From contig CM055093.1 in NCBI GenBank assembly GCA_029204225.1, positions 25,091,912-25,155,911 of the forward strand: a stretch of 64,000 nucleotides of DNA, given 5' to 3'. The notes beneath the pieces were generated by a model. It was not told the DNA's origin and made no database searches. It was given only the letters and a program-made list of their open reading frames with translations. A program made the translations under genes and the position numbers. Of this stretch, positions 12,901-20,527 are shown piece after piece. This DNA comes from Diphasiastrum complanatum (taxonomy: Eukaryota > Streptophyta > Lycopodiopsida > Lycopodiales > Lycopodiaceae). Each line of letters starts with the position of its first letter. The stretch's first letter is position 1.

Positions 12901-14050
12901 TCTCTAAGTTGAATATGAGTTTGCTCTACATGACACTAATCACGATCTAAGTGACTTCTACCCCATTTTTAGGGCTCGATAACAAACCAACACAGCCCCG
13001 TTTGGACCATTTGCCCAAAGGATCACAGGACAAGTGGAAATGGTGATGATGGACAACCAAAATATGTATCTACGTATTAATCATGACCCTCTACAGAAGT
13101 ACATTAAAGTACCATGATTAGTGTACATGTAAATTTTATATACATGCAAATAATGGCCCCATACCTTTAATACATGGACAATGACATACAACTCCTCATG
13201 AGTTGGATGATTTATGCCGAGGTGAGTTCTTGCTCTTGAATGCTACAAGCCTTCCCTCCTGCATTAACATTGTCACTCATATTTGTCTCAAGGATAATTG
13301 GTTTTTGAGAGTCTACAATTCTAAGAGTGGCACACTCAATGATAGCTTGCTTCAATCGATCAAAGCTTGCATCTGTATCAAGGATAAATGGTTTTTGAGG
13401 GGCAAAGCTTGCATCTGCATCAAGGATAAATGGTTTTTGAAGGTCTATAATTTGTACCTCTAGACAACCCTAAGTTGCAACAAGTCAACTTGCACTCAAA
13501 GCTAGAGAGAGAAGGCCAGAGGCAAGCAAAATCAGATCAAAAGTAAATCCTAATAGTGAGCGGCAGATCCGAGGCTTAAAGTTAGGCTGGGCCAAGGCTT
13601 TTCTGAATGAAAGGGAAGGTGCCTAGCTAGTCGCAAGTTTTGTTTGACCCGAGCTTTGTGACATAGGATACCACATGGAGGCAACTTGGCATAGCCTGAA
13701 AGTTGGTGGGGACAAATTTATAATGGTTGGGCCAATCACATCCTACCCTTCGGCCCCTCCAACTTAGTACTTAATAAGTGGCCTAAGAATGTTCTATTTT
13801 AACTACTCCCTTATATTGCAATTCAAGACATGGAGCAAGCAAGCTAGCAACGTCGCAATGAAGATTAGAAGAAAATATCCCACAGGTGAAATTTCAAAAG
13901 TAAAAACAATAGGCTATAAGAAACTCATCCATAAAAGTACTATTTCTAACACCAGCACGATGACTAGTGAAGTGGAACTCACCAGCCAAAGAAAAGAATC
14001 CAATTGTAAGAGGCGAGATACAGTGTTCTGAGGCTCTTCGTCAGTGCCAT
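2391..14050 (-). CDS. PAS2: Very-long-chain (3R)-3-hydroxyacyl-CoA dehydratase, PASTICCINO2-like; six exons, 3' part off-window
   Basis: Join of 14050-13983, 9194-9083, 3730-3712, 3332-3244, 3101-3048 and 2461-2391: 413 nt, 137 codons plus two bases, open throughout. The enzyme is an ER multi-pass protein that dehydrates 3-hydroxyacyl-CoA to trans-2-enoyl-CoA, the third step of each very-long-chain fatty-acid elongation cycle. Recognition rests on family blocks in the right order: LYLASYNWILFFGW at the N terminus, AAVEKPLQ, IFNGLAGIVRSP, ATLPQIGSR with TWGILWSFPE, LVLSWSITEVIRY, and LLWLR. The start codon at 14050-14048 gives the expected short N terminus. The catalytic Tyr and Glu (Tyr149/Glu156 in yeast Phs1, motif YPxGxxxE) come after LLWLR, in exons left of the window. 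Introns 1 and 2 are about 4.8 and 5.35 kb and full of transposons. I see no internal stop or frameshift, so this is probably a working gene rather than a pseudogene. Rice and Arabidopsis carry PAS2 paralogues; which one this matches is unclear. Confidence 0.9.
2703..3000. repeat. Tandem duplication of about 110 bp in PAS2 intron 5
   Basis: Unit 1 begins near 2703 (ctaagttgtatcattgt) and unit 2 near 2812 (ctaagtcatatcattgt). Both run through gtgctgcca(c/t)taagtcctcaataa. Unit 2 is interrupted by the SINE at 2842-2913. The duplication therefore came before the SINE. Confidence 0.75.
2842..2913 (+). mobile_element. tRNA-derived SINE, 72 bp, with 18-bp target site duplication
   Basis: The insert starts gctcaattggttatc (A-box-like) and contains ccaagttcgagcctcc (B-box-like), the two parts of a tRNA-type RNA polymerase III promoter. 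It is flanked by direct repeats 2824-2841 and 2914-2931 (cattgtataatgtg followed by atcc or ctcc), 18 bp with one mismatch. It lacks a clear 3' tail, so it is a very short or truncated SINE. Confidence 0.75.
3048..3101 (-). CDS. PAS2: PAS2-like exon 5
   Basis: 54 nt, exactly 18 codons, encoding IRQHWLVTQLVLSWSITE; PAS2 has the corresponding LVTSLVISWSITE. The acceptor is cttcag, the donor GTATA. Both ends are phase 0. Confidence 0.92.
3244..3332 (-). CDS. PAS2: PAS2-like exon 4
   Basis: 89 nt (2 + 29 codons) encoding IVRSPIIATLPQIGSR and TWGILWSFPE, the best-conserved block of the plant dehydratases. The acceptor is gacacag, the donor GTAAG. It ends on a complete Glu codon. Confidence 0.95.
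3712..3730 (-). CDS. PAS2: PAS2-like exon 3, 19-nt microexon
   Basis: 19 nt encoding IFNGLA plus the first base of a Gly codon. It matches the ILHGLV stretch of PAS2 exactly between exon 2 (...SALLE) and exon 4 (G-IVRSP...). The acceptor is ttgaag, a weak AAG type; the donor is GTGAG. The surrounding frame upstream has a stop codon, so the exon cannot extend further. Skipping it would shift the frame. Confidence 0.8.
3731..5529. other. PAS2 intron 2, left part; G-run tract at 4464-4503
   Basis: No gene was recognised. A 160-codon open frame at 4135-4617 has no family resemblance I can see and is probably chance. At 4464-4503 the plus strand has at least five runs of 5-8 G separated by 1-4 nt, a strong G-quadruplex candidate. 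Confidence 0.45.
5530..7080 (-). mobile_element. Decayed LINE, minus strand
   Basis: The minus strand reads DMLIAKLLYADDVPIS at about 6651-6700, the catalytic YADD motif of a LINE reverse transcriptase. It continues with FDGQPLEVVSSYT and ends with a C-terminal zinc finger, CCHICSLGEVESEGHFIFRC (about 5675-5745), the CCHC finger typical of plant LINE C termini. Several stops and frameshifts show it is dead. It belongs to the same family as the copy at 1-1865. It lies in PAS2 intron 2 in the same orientation as the gene. The 5' limit (near 7080) and 3' limit are approximate. Confidence 0.8.
7081..7824. other. Unassigned intron DNA
   Basis: AT-rich sequence within PAS2 intron 2; I see no coding or element signature. 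Confidence 0.3.
7825..8127. repeat. Two-copy tandem repeat, period 155 bp
   Basis: caactagtcaccc... starts at 7825 and again at 7980. The copies are nearly identical to the end (ggattgtaagtctccct), with a 7-bp deletion in copy 2. Close identity points to a recent duplication. It lies within PAS2 intron 2. Confidence 0.85.
8128..9082. other. Unassigned intron DNA
   Basis: No coding, LTR or terminal-repeat signature was recognised between the 155-bp repeat and PAS2 exon 2. Confidence 0.3.
9083..9194 (-). CDS. PAS2: PAS2-like exon 2
   Basis: 112 nt (1 + 37 codons) encoding the segment with LYLALSALKKTG, VYAAVEKPLQ and QTSALLE, colinear with PAS2 residues after the first GW. The acceptor is tttgcag at 9195-9201; the donor is GTAAC. 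It ends on a complete Glu codon. Only about 25 nt upstream of the acceptor lies the (CT)n end of a probable Helitron. Confidence 0.9.
9220..9504 (+). mobile_element. Probable non-autonomous Helitron with (CT)30(CA)13 at its 5' end
   Basis: The 3' end has the Helitron signature: a perfect 7-bp stem GCCCGTC/GACGGGC with a 3-nt loop at 9476-9492, then 8 nt, then CTAG (9501-9504) followed by T. The same stem and the same 8-nt spacing occur in the clear Helitron at 15867-16090. The 5' end is placed at 9220 because an A is followed by TCTCTC there, but the microsatellite hides the true border. Inside are a 58-bp tandem duplication (cggccac anchors at 9342/9400 and 9369/9427) and CA tracts. Confidence 0.55.
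9505..9559. repeat. (GT)n(AT)n microsatellite
   Basis: A compound tract of TG repeats, then TA repeats, directly follows the Helitron 3' end, so the element probably inserted at an A/T step in or beside it. Confidence 0.9.
9874..9923. repeat. (TC)25 microsatellite
   Basis: An uninterrupted TC tract of 50 nt in PAS2 intron 1. Confidence 0.95.
10051..10410. mobile_element. hAT-type MITE, 360 bp, with perfect 8-bp target duplication
   Basis: Flanked by ATCACACC at 10043-10050 and 10411-10418, a perfect 8-bp duplication as made by hAT transposases. The terminal inverted repeats are 18 bp with two mismatches: CATAGTTGCATTCAAACG at the left, and CAAGGTTGCATTCAAACG as the reverse complement of the right end. 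Subterminal regions are packed with CAAACG and the palindrome TCAAACGCGTTTGA. It has no coding capacity. Confidence 0.85.
10419..12382. other. Unassigned intron DNA
   Basis: Part of PAS2 intron 1. There are short open frames of no recognised family and no clear repeat borders. I see nothing I can name. Confidence 0.3.
12383..13060. repeat. Diverged two-copy tandem repeat, period about 350-363 bp
   Basis: Copy 1 runs 12383 to about 12709, copy 2 about 12743 to 13060. Anchors are agacttgtactacata at 12430 and 12779 (period 349) and ggacaagtggaaatggtgat at 12665 and 13028 (period 363). The second copy grades into the gypsy RNase H relic, so the unit may be an internal piece of that element. Confidence 0.75.
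13040..13470 (-). mobile_element. Ty3/gypsy RNase H relic
   Basis: The minus strand reads FDRLKQAIIECATL and DSQKPIILETNMSDN, then EELYVIVHVLKVWGHYL and YTNHGTLMYF. These match the plant gypsy RT-RNase H region (KPFxLxTDAS..., ELLAIVHALKxWRHYL, TDHxSLKYL). Asp-to-Asn changes and frameshifts show decay. A 42-bp internal duplication (aaagcttgcatctg...ggtttttga) lies at about 13360-13442. It sits in PAS2 intron 1 in the same orientation as the gene. Confidence 0.7.
13983..14050 (-). CDS. PAS2: PAS2-like exon 1 (start codon)
   Basis: 68 nt from ATG at 14050-14048, 22 codons plus TG. It encodes the N-terminal LYLASYNWILFFGW block of the dehydratase, leading into the first membrane segment. The donor is GTGAG (13982 downward). 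The split Trp codon TG|G is completed by exon 2. Eight nt upstream of the ATG is a good acceptor (ttttcag), implying an intron in the 5' UTR. Confidence 0.9.
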
Positions 14051-14058
14051 TTTTCTCA

Positions 14059-14648
14059 CTGAAAACGAGGCACAATATTAGTCATATGCAAGCAAATGTA
14101 CGGAGTCTCAAGACAGGCATACTGAATTTTATAGTGTCTAAGCGTCGACAGATCGTATTCAACGAAATGTGACCAGCTATATCACTTGGAAGATCAAAAG
14201 AAAATCTGAACAGAATTTATCGTAGTTCAACCTGAAGTAGAAAAGACACGCTTTTCGTTCTTTCTGAAAGTTAAATCTGCACAAATGCCTGAGGTAAGAG
14301 ATAGCTGCTTGCGAGAGAGAAGGCTCTACCTCACATCCAATCAAAGCCACAACTATGCCAGGAAGCCGTCAAGCTACATACTAGAAGACTATATCACAAA
14401 AAGGGCGTTACATCACATTGCACGCGATAACAAACAAATGTCAACAGTCTTGCCCGCACCCGAAATTTTAGCAGCAACTAGTTCCACTCATAGAGCCAAT
14501 GCTCCAAAATGCAATAAGGACGACAAGACAAGGCGAAACTGCTAGTCCAAAAGCTAAAGATGACGCTCTACACAAAAATCTCAGCTTGCATCAAAACAAG
14601 AGGCAAATCAACAAAGACACATGAATGAAAAATGATGTTACAACAAAC
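14059..14648 (-). other. PAS2: Probable 5'-UTR intron of the PAS2-like gene
   Basis: The acceptor cctcgttttcag lies 8 nt before the start codon. A plausible donor GTTTGT lies at 14648 downward after ctgcag. The position is inferred from splice signals only. Confidence 0.45.
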
Positions 14649-14905
14649 CTGCAGCATATACCAAAGCGAGTGGAAATTATATTGCAAGGTTTTACTGTTG
14701 ATGTCGTTCTTGTAATGGATAAGAAAGAAAGAGGCAGGGGAAAGGAGCCTTTCTGCCTTCCTCGATACTAATCTTCCTTCGCGATCCAGGCAGGCTCCTC
14801 TCCTCTCCTCTTCGATCGCCTCCTACCAAGTAGCAATATAATATATAAGGAGTCGAGTCGAATGCAGCTTTTGGATCCATGTCCATGTTCCTGCTGCTGT
14901 GCTTC
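14649..14905 (-). promoter_or_regulatory. PAS2: Probable 5'-UTR exon of the PAS2-like gene
   Basis: A CpG-richer stretch than its neighbours, following a TATA-like element by about 30 bp. It has short open frames but none resembling the dehydratase. The ends are inferred: TSS from the TATA-like box, 3' end from the donor at 14648. Confidence 0.4.
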
Positions 14906-14935
14906 TTCTGCAACCAGCAGCTTCTTCAGCATTCG

Positions 14936-14942
14936 TTAAATA
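14936..14942 (-). promoter_or_regulatory. TATA-like box of the PAS2-like gene
   Basis: TATTTAA on the minus strand, upstream of the inferred 5'-UTR exon. An alternative AT-rich site (TTATATATTATA) lies near 14837-14852. Confidence 0.35.
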
Positions 14943-15008
14943 GGTAGTAGGTGGGTAGGTGGGGTAGGTGGGGACACCCTGCACACTTCAATGCAATTTG
15001 CAGCACGC

Positions 15009-15032
15009 ACCCACCCACCCACCCACCCACCG
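15009..15032 (-). promoter_or_regulatory. (GGGT)5 G-quadruplex candidate upstream of the TATA-like box
   Basis: The plus strand has five CCC runs one base apart (15010-15028), so the minus (coding) strand reads five GGG runs with single-T loops, the tightest G-quadruplex type. It lies about 70 bp upstream of the TATA-like box. Confidence 0.6.
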
Positions 15033-15866
15033 TTTTGAAATTCGCCCTTTAGTATGTCCTCAAGGCTAGGAGAGTGTCCATTGTACAACACAGAGGACTG
15101 GGGAAGGATGATTTATTATGAGGTCTTTCCTTTACTTTTTAAATGTGTGTGTGTGAATTTGAAGGCCCACACATAAACTTGGTGCGCGCGCCTCCTGTGC
15201 GTGCTCGAAAGCCTAAGACCGCCAAATAATCTGTTGCCTACTCGTGCTCGTGTGCTTGCACCTTTATGTATAATTGGTGACAATTCTCACAACTGGCAAA
15301 AAATTGCTGGTGCTCGCGTGCCTGCACATAGTGCGTGCTATTCTGCTCAAAATCGAAAATTTAAAAAACTTTACAAAATTTCTCAAACATTTGTTACATG
15401 TGCTGCATGGCGTACTGCAGCGCACTGGGGCCAAATGCCCAGGAAGTGCCTTTAAGAGCCAATGGACTTGGGCCCTTCCCTTAGGCTTTCAAATTGAAAT
15501 TGAAATTGATGGCATTCTAAGTTGAAGAATTAGCAACTAAAGCCCATTTTAAGCCTACTAAAATTTGAACCTCAACATCGAAGGGCCGAAAATTGTAATA
15601 CATCATTCGTTGGTAAGTTGAAGGATTCTCATAGCTGTATTAGTTGCCAATTAAAACTTTTGAGCTAATATAACATGGTTTGTGGAAAAGTCTCTTCCAC
15701 AAACTTATCAAGTGGATGAGCGTAAAAGTCAAAATCATACTTTTGCATGCTAATGAAAGTTATGTATAGGGGAACCTATATTATGTATAGATCTTGCCCT
15801 TAAAAAACCTACATTCTCAACAGTTTGGGACATTAACTTTTATGAAATACAAACTATTATGCTACA
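15033..15866. other. Unassigned
   Basis: Upstream flank of the PAS2-like gene. Two overlapping open frames at 15201-15525 resemble nothing I know. No element border was seen. Confidence 0.3.
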
Positions 15867-16090
15867 TCTATATAATATAAAACTATTTTAGAGAGAGAAT
15901 GTGTGAGGTGCCGTAAAAAATGTCACGCTTTTGTCGGCAAAAATGTCGCGCTTTGCCGACAAAGAATTGTGAAAGGAAAAGCTAAATAGGTTTTAAAATA
16001 ATGGTAAACAAAACACAACCTCCAAAAATATATAAACACTTTTTGTGGGTAAGTGCCCATTGCCCGTCATCGACGGGCACAAGCAACTAG
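15867..16090 (+). mobile_element. Non-autonomous Helitron, 224 bp
   Basis: All canonical ends are present. The 5' terminus TCTATATAATATAAAAC is preceded by host A (15866). The 3' terminus has a perfect 7-bp stem GCCCGTC/GACGGGC with loop ATC (16062-16078), 8 nt, then CTAG (16087-16090), followed by host T (16091). There is no coding capacity and no target duplication, as expected for A^T insertion. Confidence 0.88.
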
Positions 16091-17719
16091 TTGTCTTCTA
16101 TAAAGTTGGCTAACCATCTAAACCTATATTATGAAAAGGTTGGGGCATTAACTTCTATGACATAAAAAAATTATGGTACATTGTCTGCTATAGAATGACC
16201 TAACCATCTTAACTCATTATGGAGTTCAGAGCATCTACGACTTCTTGTTGTAGATGGCATTTGGTTGCCACCCATATGCATTTCTTTTACTACCTAGATC
16301 ATTAGCATATCCTTCAAGGCCATCTACTAGTTTCTACATGTCCTTTGGGTCATGGTTGTGTACCTTCATGCCCATATTGGACATGTAAACTTGTTAGATA
16401 CATAGTTGTAATATGTCCTTTGAGACATGATGTCTATATTGTATATGATAGTGGCAAGTAAGTATTCAGAAGATGATACTCTTTTCCAAGTGATTGCAAA
16501 ACAATAAATATTAACACACATTTTACTTTTCAACAAAAAGAGGCAAATTCTAGAATCTAGTGCCATAACTTTACCAAAGATGTGTCGTCGAGGTTTCATG
16601 ACTTGTAACCATAAATGTCAAATTTTAGCATTGTGTTTAGAGTGATGTACATAGACATAAGAAATAAAACAAAATTTGTAACAAGATTCTAGCATACTTA
16701 TTCTTCTAAATTCAATATCTATTTCTCAAAGGAAAAGTTTGACCACGAAAAATCAAATTTTTTATGCTACATTTTAGTCATCAATGAGCAAGTTCCTCTC
16801 TTGGATAAACCATGGTATGTTTACTTGATAGAACACTTCATGCCTCCTCATTGCACTGCAAGGCTTTATGAAAGTTTTATTAACAAGTAGCCAAGTCCAA
16901 TAATGGAGATCTTGGCACACAACATGCTACTAGTGAAGCAAAGTGAAACATTAGATGTAATGCAACAAAAAGAAGATTCTCTCAAATTCCATCACACCAA
17001 ATGAACTCAAAATGAGTGAATGGGCATCAAATTTATTCATATCAATATGTTATGAGTTGCATGAATGATTGATAAAGTTTAAACTTTCATATGGATCTAT
17101 GATCCAATACATAGCATAATTCTTAATAAAGCTACACTAGATTGATCTTCCACAATCAACTCCTTGATTTCCTAAAATTATGCCCCTTGATTCAAGGCAG
17201 CTCTTCAATTTGACACCTAGCAACCTATGAGTGACTTTTGGATCCTTAAATCCAACAGTGTTTCCCCCTTAATGATAAATGTCCTCTTTGTTCCAAGGGT
17301 GCTTTCTATGTTTTTCATATAGTCCTATGAATAGGACCTAGTAGAATTATTTGCAATATAACCTCTTTTTATGTCTCCATTTAGTGCCATTGCACCATAA
17401 TATCCAAGAGTGTTTTGTGTATTCTCACTCCAAATTATGTTACCATTTCGTGCAATAAAATTGATACATAGTGTCTTTCCTTGTAGACATGATGACCTTT
17501 CAAACTTGAACTTTCAATAGTCCACGTTAATGCTACAATGTTGATAATTGATTGTTCAACACATATACTTAGTGACTACAAATCTTGTGTCTCAACCCTT
17601 TCATCCGAGGTTGATTTAGACTTATAGATGCCATGGATTTGTTGACTATATTTATGAAATCGAGCAATAAAATGGGTATCACTCATAGTAATTGTACTAA
17701 AAAAATGGTAAGATGTGGA
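16091..17719. other. Unassigned
   Basis: AT-rich, with no open frame of note and no repeat borders. It may be decayed retrotransposon lying 5' of the gypsy RT relic. Confidence 0.25.
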
Positions 17720-18070
17720 TCTTTGTGAATATGAAGGCACTCAATGTTGTGACGTTAAAAGGATCACTTTCCCTTGTCATTCACAAAAGCGTGTTGAATC
17801 GAGTAGCCAAAGTAGATTCTACAACTTCTTGGATGGTTTCAACAGCTACAACCAAGCAAAAATCACACCAAAAAATTAACATAAGACCACCTTTGCCATT
17901 GAATAGAGGACATATGCATAAAGGTGATGTCATTTGGTCTTTGTAATGCTCCAAGCACCTTTAAAAGGGTTATGCAAACGATGTTCAAAGAGTAATTGAA
18001 AAAGTTCTTGGAGATCTTAAATGATTTTTGCGTACACAAGTTAGATGATGAACACTTGACTCATAATAAA
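17720..18070 (+). mobile_element. Ty3/gypsy reverse transcriptase relic
   Basis: Across frameshifts the plus strand reads LNVVTLK, VLNRVAK, YNFLDGFNSYNQ, then SFGLCNAPSTFKRVMQTMF (about 17930-17990) and DFCVHKLDDEH. These follow the order of the gypsy RT domain (FLDGFSGYNQI, MPFGLCNAPATFQRCM). The catalytic YxDD is degraded to ILNDFCV. No LTR was identified nearby. Confidence 0.75.
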
Positions 18071-20002
18071 AAAAGTATTATCAATATATCACAAATTTCA
18101 AATTTCATTAAATCTAGAAAAAATGCCAATGACATTGATCTCCCCCGAAGGTAATATATACCCAAAATCCCATATTCTATAAACGTCAACACCTTTATGC
18201 AACTTATCCTACTTCCATTATAATTTGATAAAAAAAGCCTTAGATATTTTGTGACACTCCCATCATGCCCCTGTACACCAACACCCTCCAAATAAATGTA
18301 TGTTATTGAAAGTTCCATATGTTAGTATGAACTTCACTTTTTAAAGTGACCAGCCTGTGTGGTTTTAGGATCGCCAAGTTTTTTTCTATGGGTTTTTTTT
18401 TTCCATTGCGACTTTTGCTTTCTCATGTGCATTTTAGTCATTTCTGGACTACGTAAATGCAAATGCAGTTATTTTTTCAATGGAATGTAATGGCTGTAGC
18501 AACGATGTTAAATAGATTTTCGACGCATTTGACAAGTTTTTTTCGAACTTTTATTGCTTAAATCCATTTTGCATAGCTCATTGGTATAAATTCTATAAGC
18601 ACGGTATGGCCCAGTAAAACTATGTTTCTTTTGGACATTGCTCTAGTAGAAAAAATATACCCGTTATGAGTTCAAACGAACGTAAATTTTTTCAATTTTT
18701 TCAGTTTTCATATGCAAATAGATGGAGTGAAATTCTAGTGAGGGGTGACAAATGAAATTTCGCTCGGCATCACTCTACCGTGATGACCCCCTAATGGATT
18801 TAACACATGGTTGAAATTTTTTGGACCACGGTGTGTTGGAATTTCATCTTAGCAACAAATAAAAAAAACCGAATGCAAAATCTATTTAATAGTTGACCAT
18901 TATGATTTACAACTTGGGCTAATAATCGGAACTTTTTTCGGTGACTAAGAACCCCGAAGTTGTCGATGACTGGATAAACCGTTGGGCGAGTTTGTTAGCT
19001 TACACAACGTCCCTAAATAATTGGGCGAGTTTGTTAGCTTTGGGTAAGCCTCCTCGTGGGGGAGGATGCAACCCATATAGCTGTGACTGGGCTGAATTCC
19101 TGATGGGGGATTCCGTAAGGCTTTTTCACAATTGGCAAAATGTATATTCGCTTTATTAACTGCAATGGGCACCTACAAATTGGGCTTATGTCCAGAAATT
19201 CTTGGAATTTTTTTAACCAACGTGTCGTTTTGTTAACGGACACGGCCAGAAATGACCCAGAAGCCTAAGATGGAAACTGAAATGGAACGAAAAAGTTATT
19301 TCTTGATATGCTTGAAGTCGTGGGCGTACCAACTCTATTTGGTGTTTAGAACAAGAAAAAGTCGGTTCATTCTTCTCCATTTCTAAATCTGTCACTGTGA
19401 GCCTTACGGTGATTGTAAAGATTGAGAAAACGGGCAAAAGAATATTTGTTTGAGTTGAAGTTGGAATTTTTAATAAATTCCCGAGAACTTCATATACTTG
19501 TATTATTTTTTCTAGCACTTTGATCGGGAAGTGGAGGGCCTTCGTGGCGGAAGAACCTGTGGTATGGGACGCAGACAATTCCAAAATGAAGACCTGAAAC
19601 TAACTGGATCAGATGACCATAGTATGGTCGTAAATCTATAAGATGCCAAATACTATCGGTCATAAAACGGGTCTTTTGTCAGAAATTTGAGATATTGGTC
19701 ATGACCCCTTTTTGGATATCTTAAATTTACAAAACCGGAAGCCCGACAAGCTACTTCTTTATAAAAGATATATTGGTGAATTTCTTAACACATGAATTAA
19801 CTCGATTTTTTGTGATTCCTTGGAAGGTAATTCTGATTACTCGTTGACCATGGACGATGTCACAGAAATGGTTAATGAACTCGTTTTCTAAAATCGGTGT
19901 CTCTATTTGAATCTTCAAGTAATCCTTTTCTGATTTACGAGTCAATTCTCAAGCTTGGTAATCACAAAGATCTTTTGTTAGAATCATTGTGTTGGGACAT
20001 CA
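18071..20002. other. Unassigned
   Basis: Contains a 20-nt direct repeat ttgggcgagtttgttagctt at about 18983 and 19021 and a small hairpin gaccata/tatggtc near 19614. No gene was recognised. Confidence 0.3.
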
Positions 20003-20527
20003 TTGGTATTTACTTACAATGATGCAACACTTCTTTTGGCTCTCAAGATTTTCTCAGATCTCTTCTTAGACTCTTCTCCTGGGCAAATCTCGATTGATCT
20101 GCACCCCTTAGAAACTCGGGTCGTTTCTTGTTTTAAAAAAGGGGGGAGAAGTAGGAAGAGAAGAGAATTATCAAGGAGAAGCATCTGTCAGATAATCCAG
20201 GAGAAATTTGTTATAGATGACGGACCTGTTTTAGGAATTAGAAACGATAGGATAGTCAGATATTATAGAAATCCTTTATGGATTACAGTAGATATCTGGT
20301 TTGAAGACTTAAAGGGGAAAATTTTAGAAAGTACTCTTGCAATAGGAAAGTGGCTGATAACAAGTCAGATTGATTTGTGTCAGAACTTGGTAATACTATT
20401 GCAAGATGAGAGGTTGCTGGAAAACTGTGCCTTATTGGAAACAATCAACTTGATCTTAGTATGGACTGAGATCTGTGGGTTGATGCAAGAAAGGAAATTC
20501 ATATTTATAATATATTCTTTTGAGTGA
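20003..20527 (+). CDS. Unidentified 174-codon open frame
   Basis: An uninterrupted frame from ATG to TGA. It has a basic patch (GGRSRKRRELSRRS) at about residues 47-60 and a leucine/isoleucine-rich second half. I recognise no family. The flanking sequence to 22.4 kb resembles the unassigned DNA at 52.6-53.9 kb, so it may be part of an unknown repeat. It could be a chance frame. Confidence 0.2.
   Translation: MVFTYNDATLLLALKIFSDLFLDSSPGQISIDLHPLETRVVSCFKKGGRSRKRRELSRRSICQIIQEKFVIDDGPVLGIRNDRIVRYYRNPLWITVDIWFEDLKGKILESTLAIGKWLITSQIDLCQNLVILLQDERLLENCALLETINLILVWTEICGLMQERKFIFIIYSFE

Noticed and set aside
14692-14913. 73-codon minus-strand frame near the PAS2 promoter as the protein start
   Set aside because: It does not match dehydratase N termini. 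The ATG at 14050 gives the expected start, and this stretch fits a 5' UTR.
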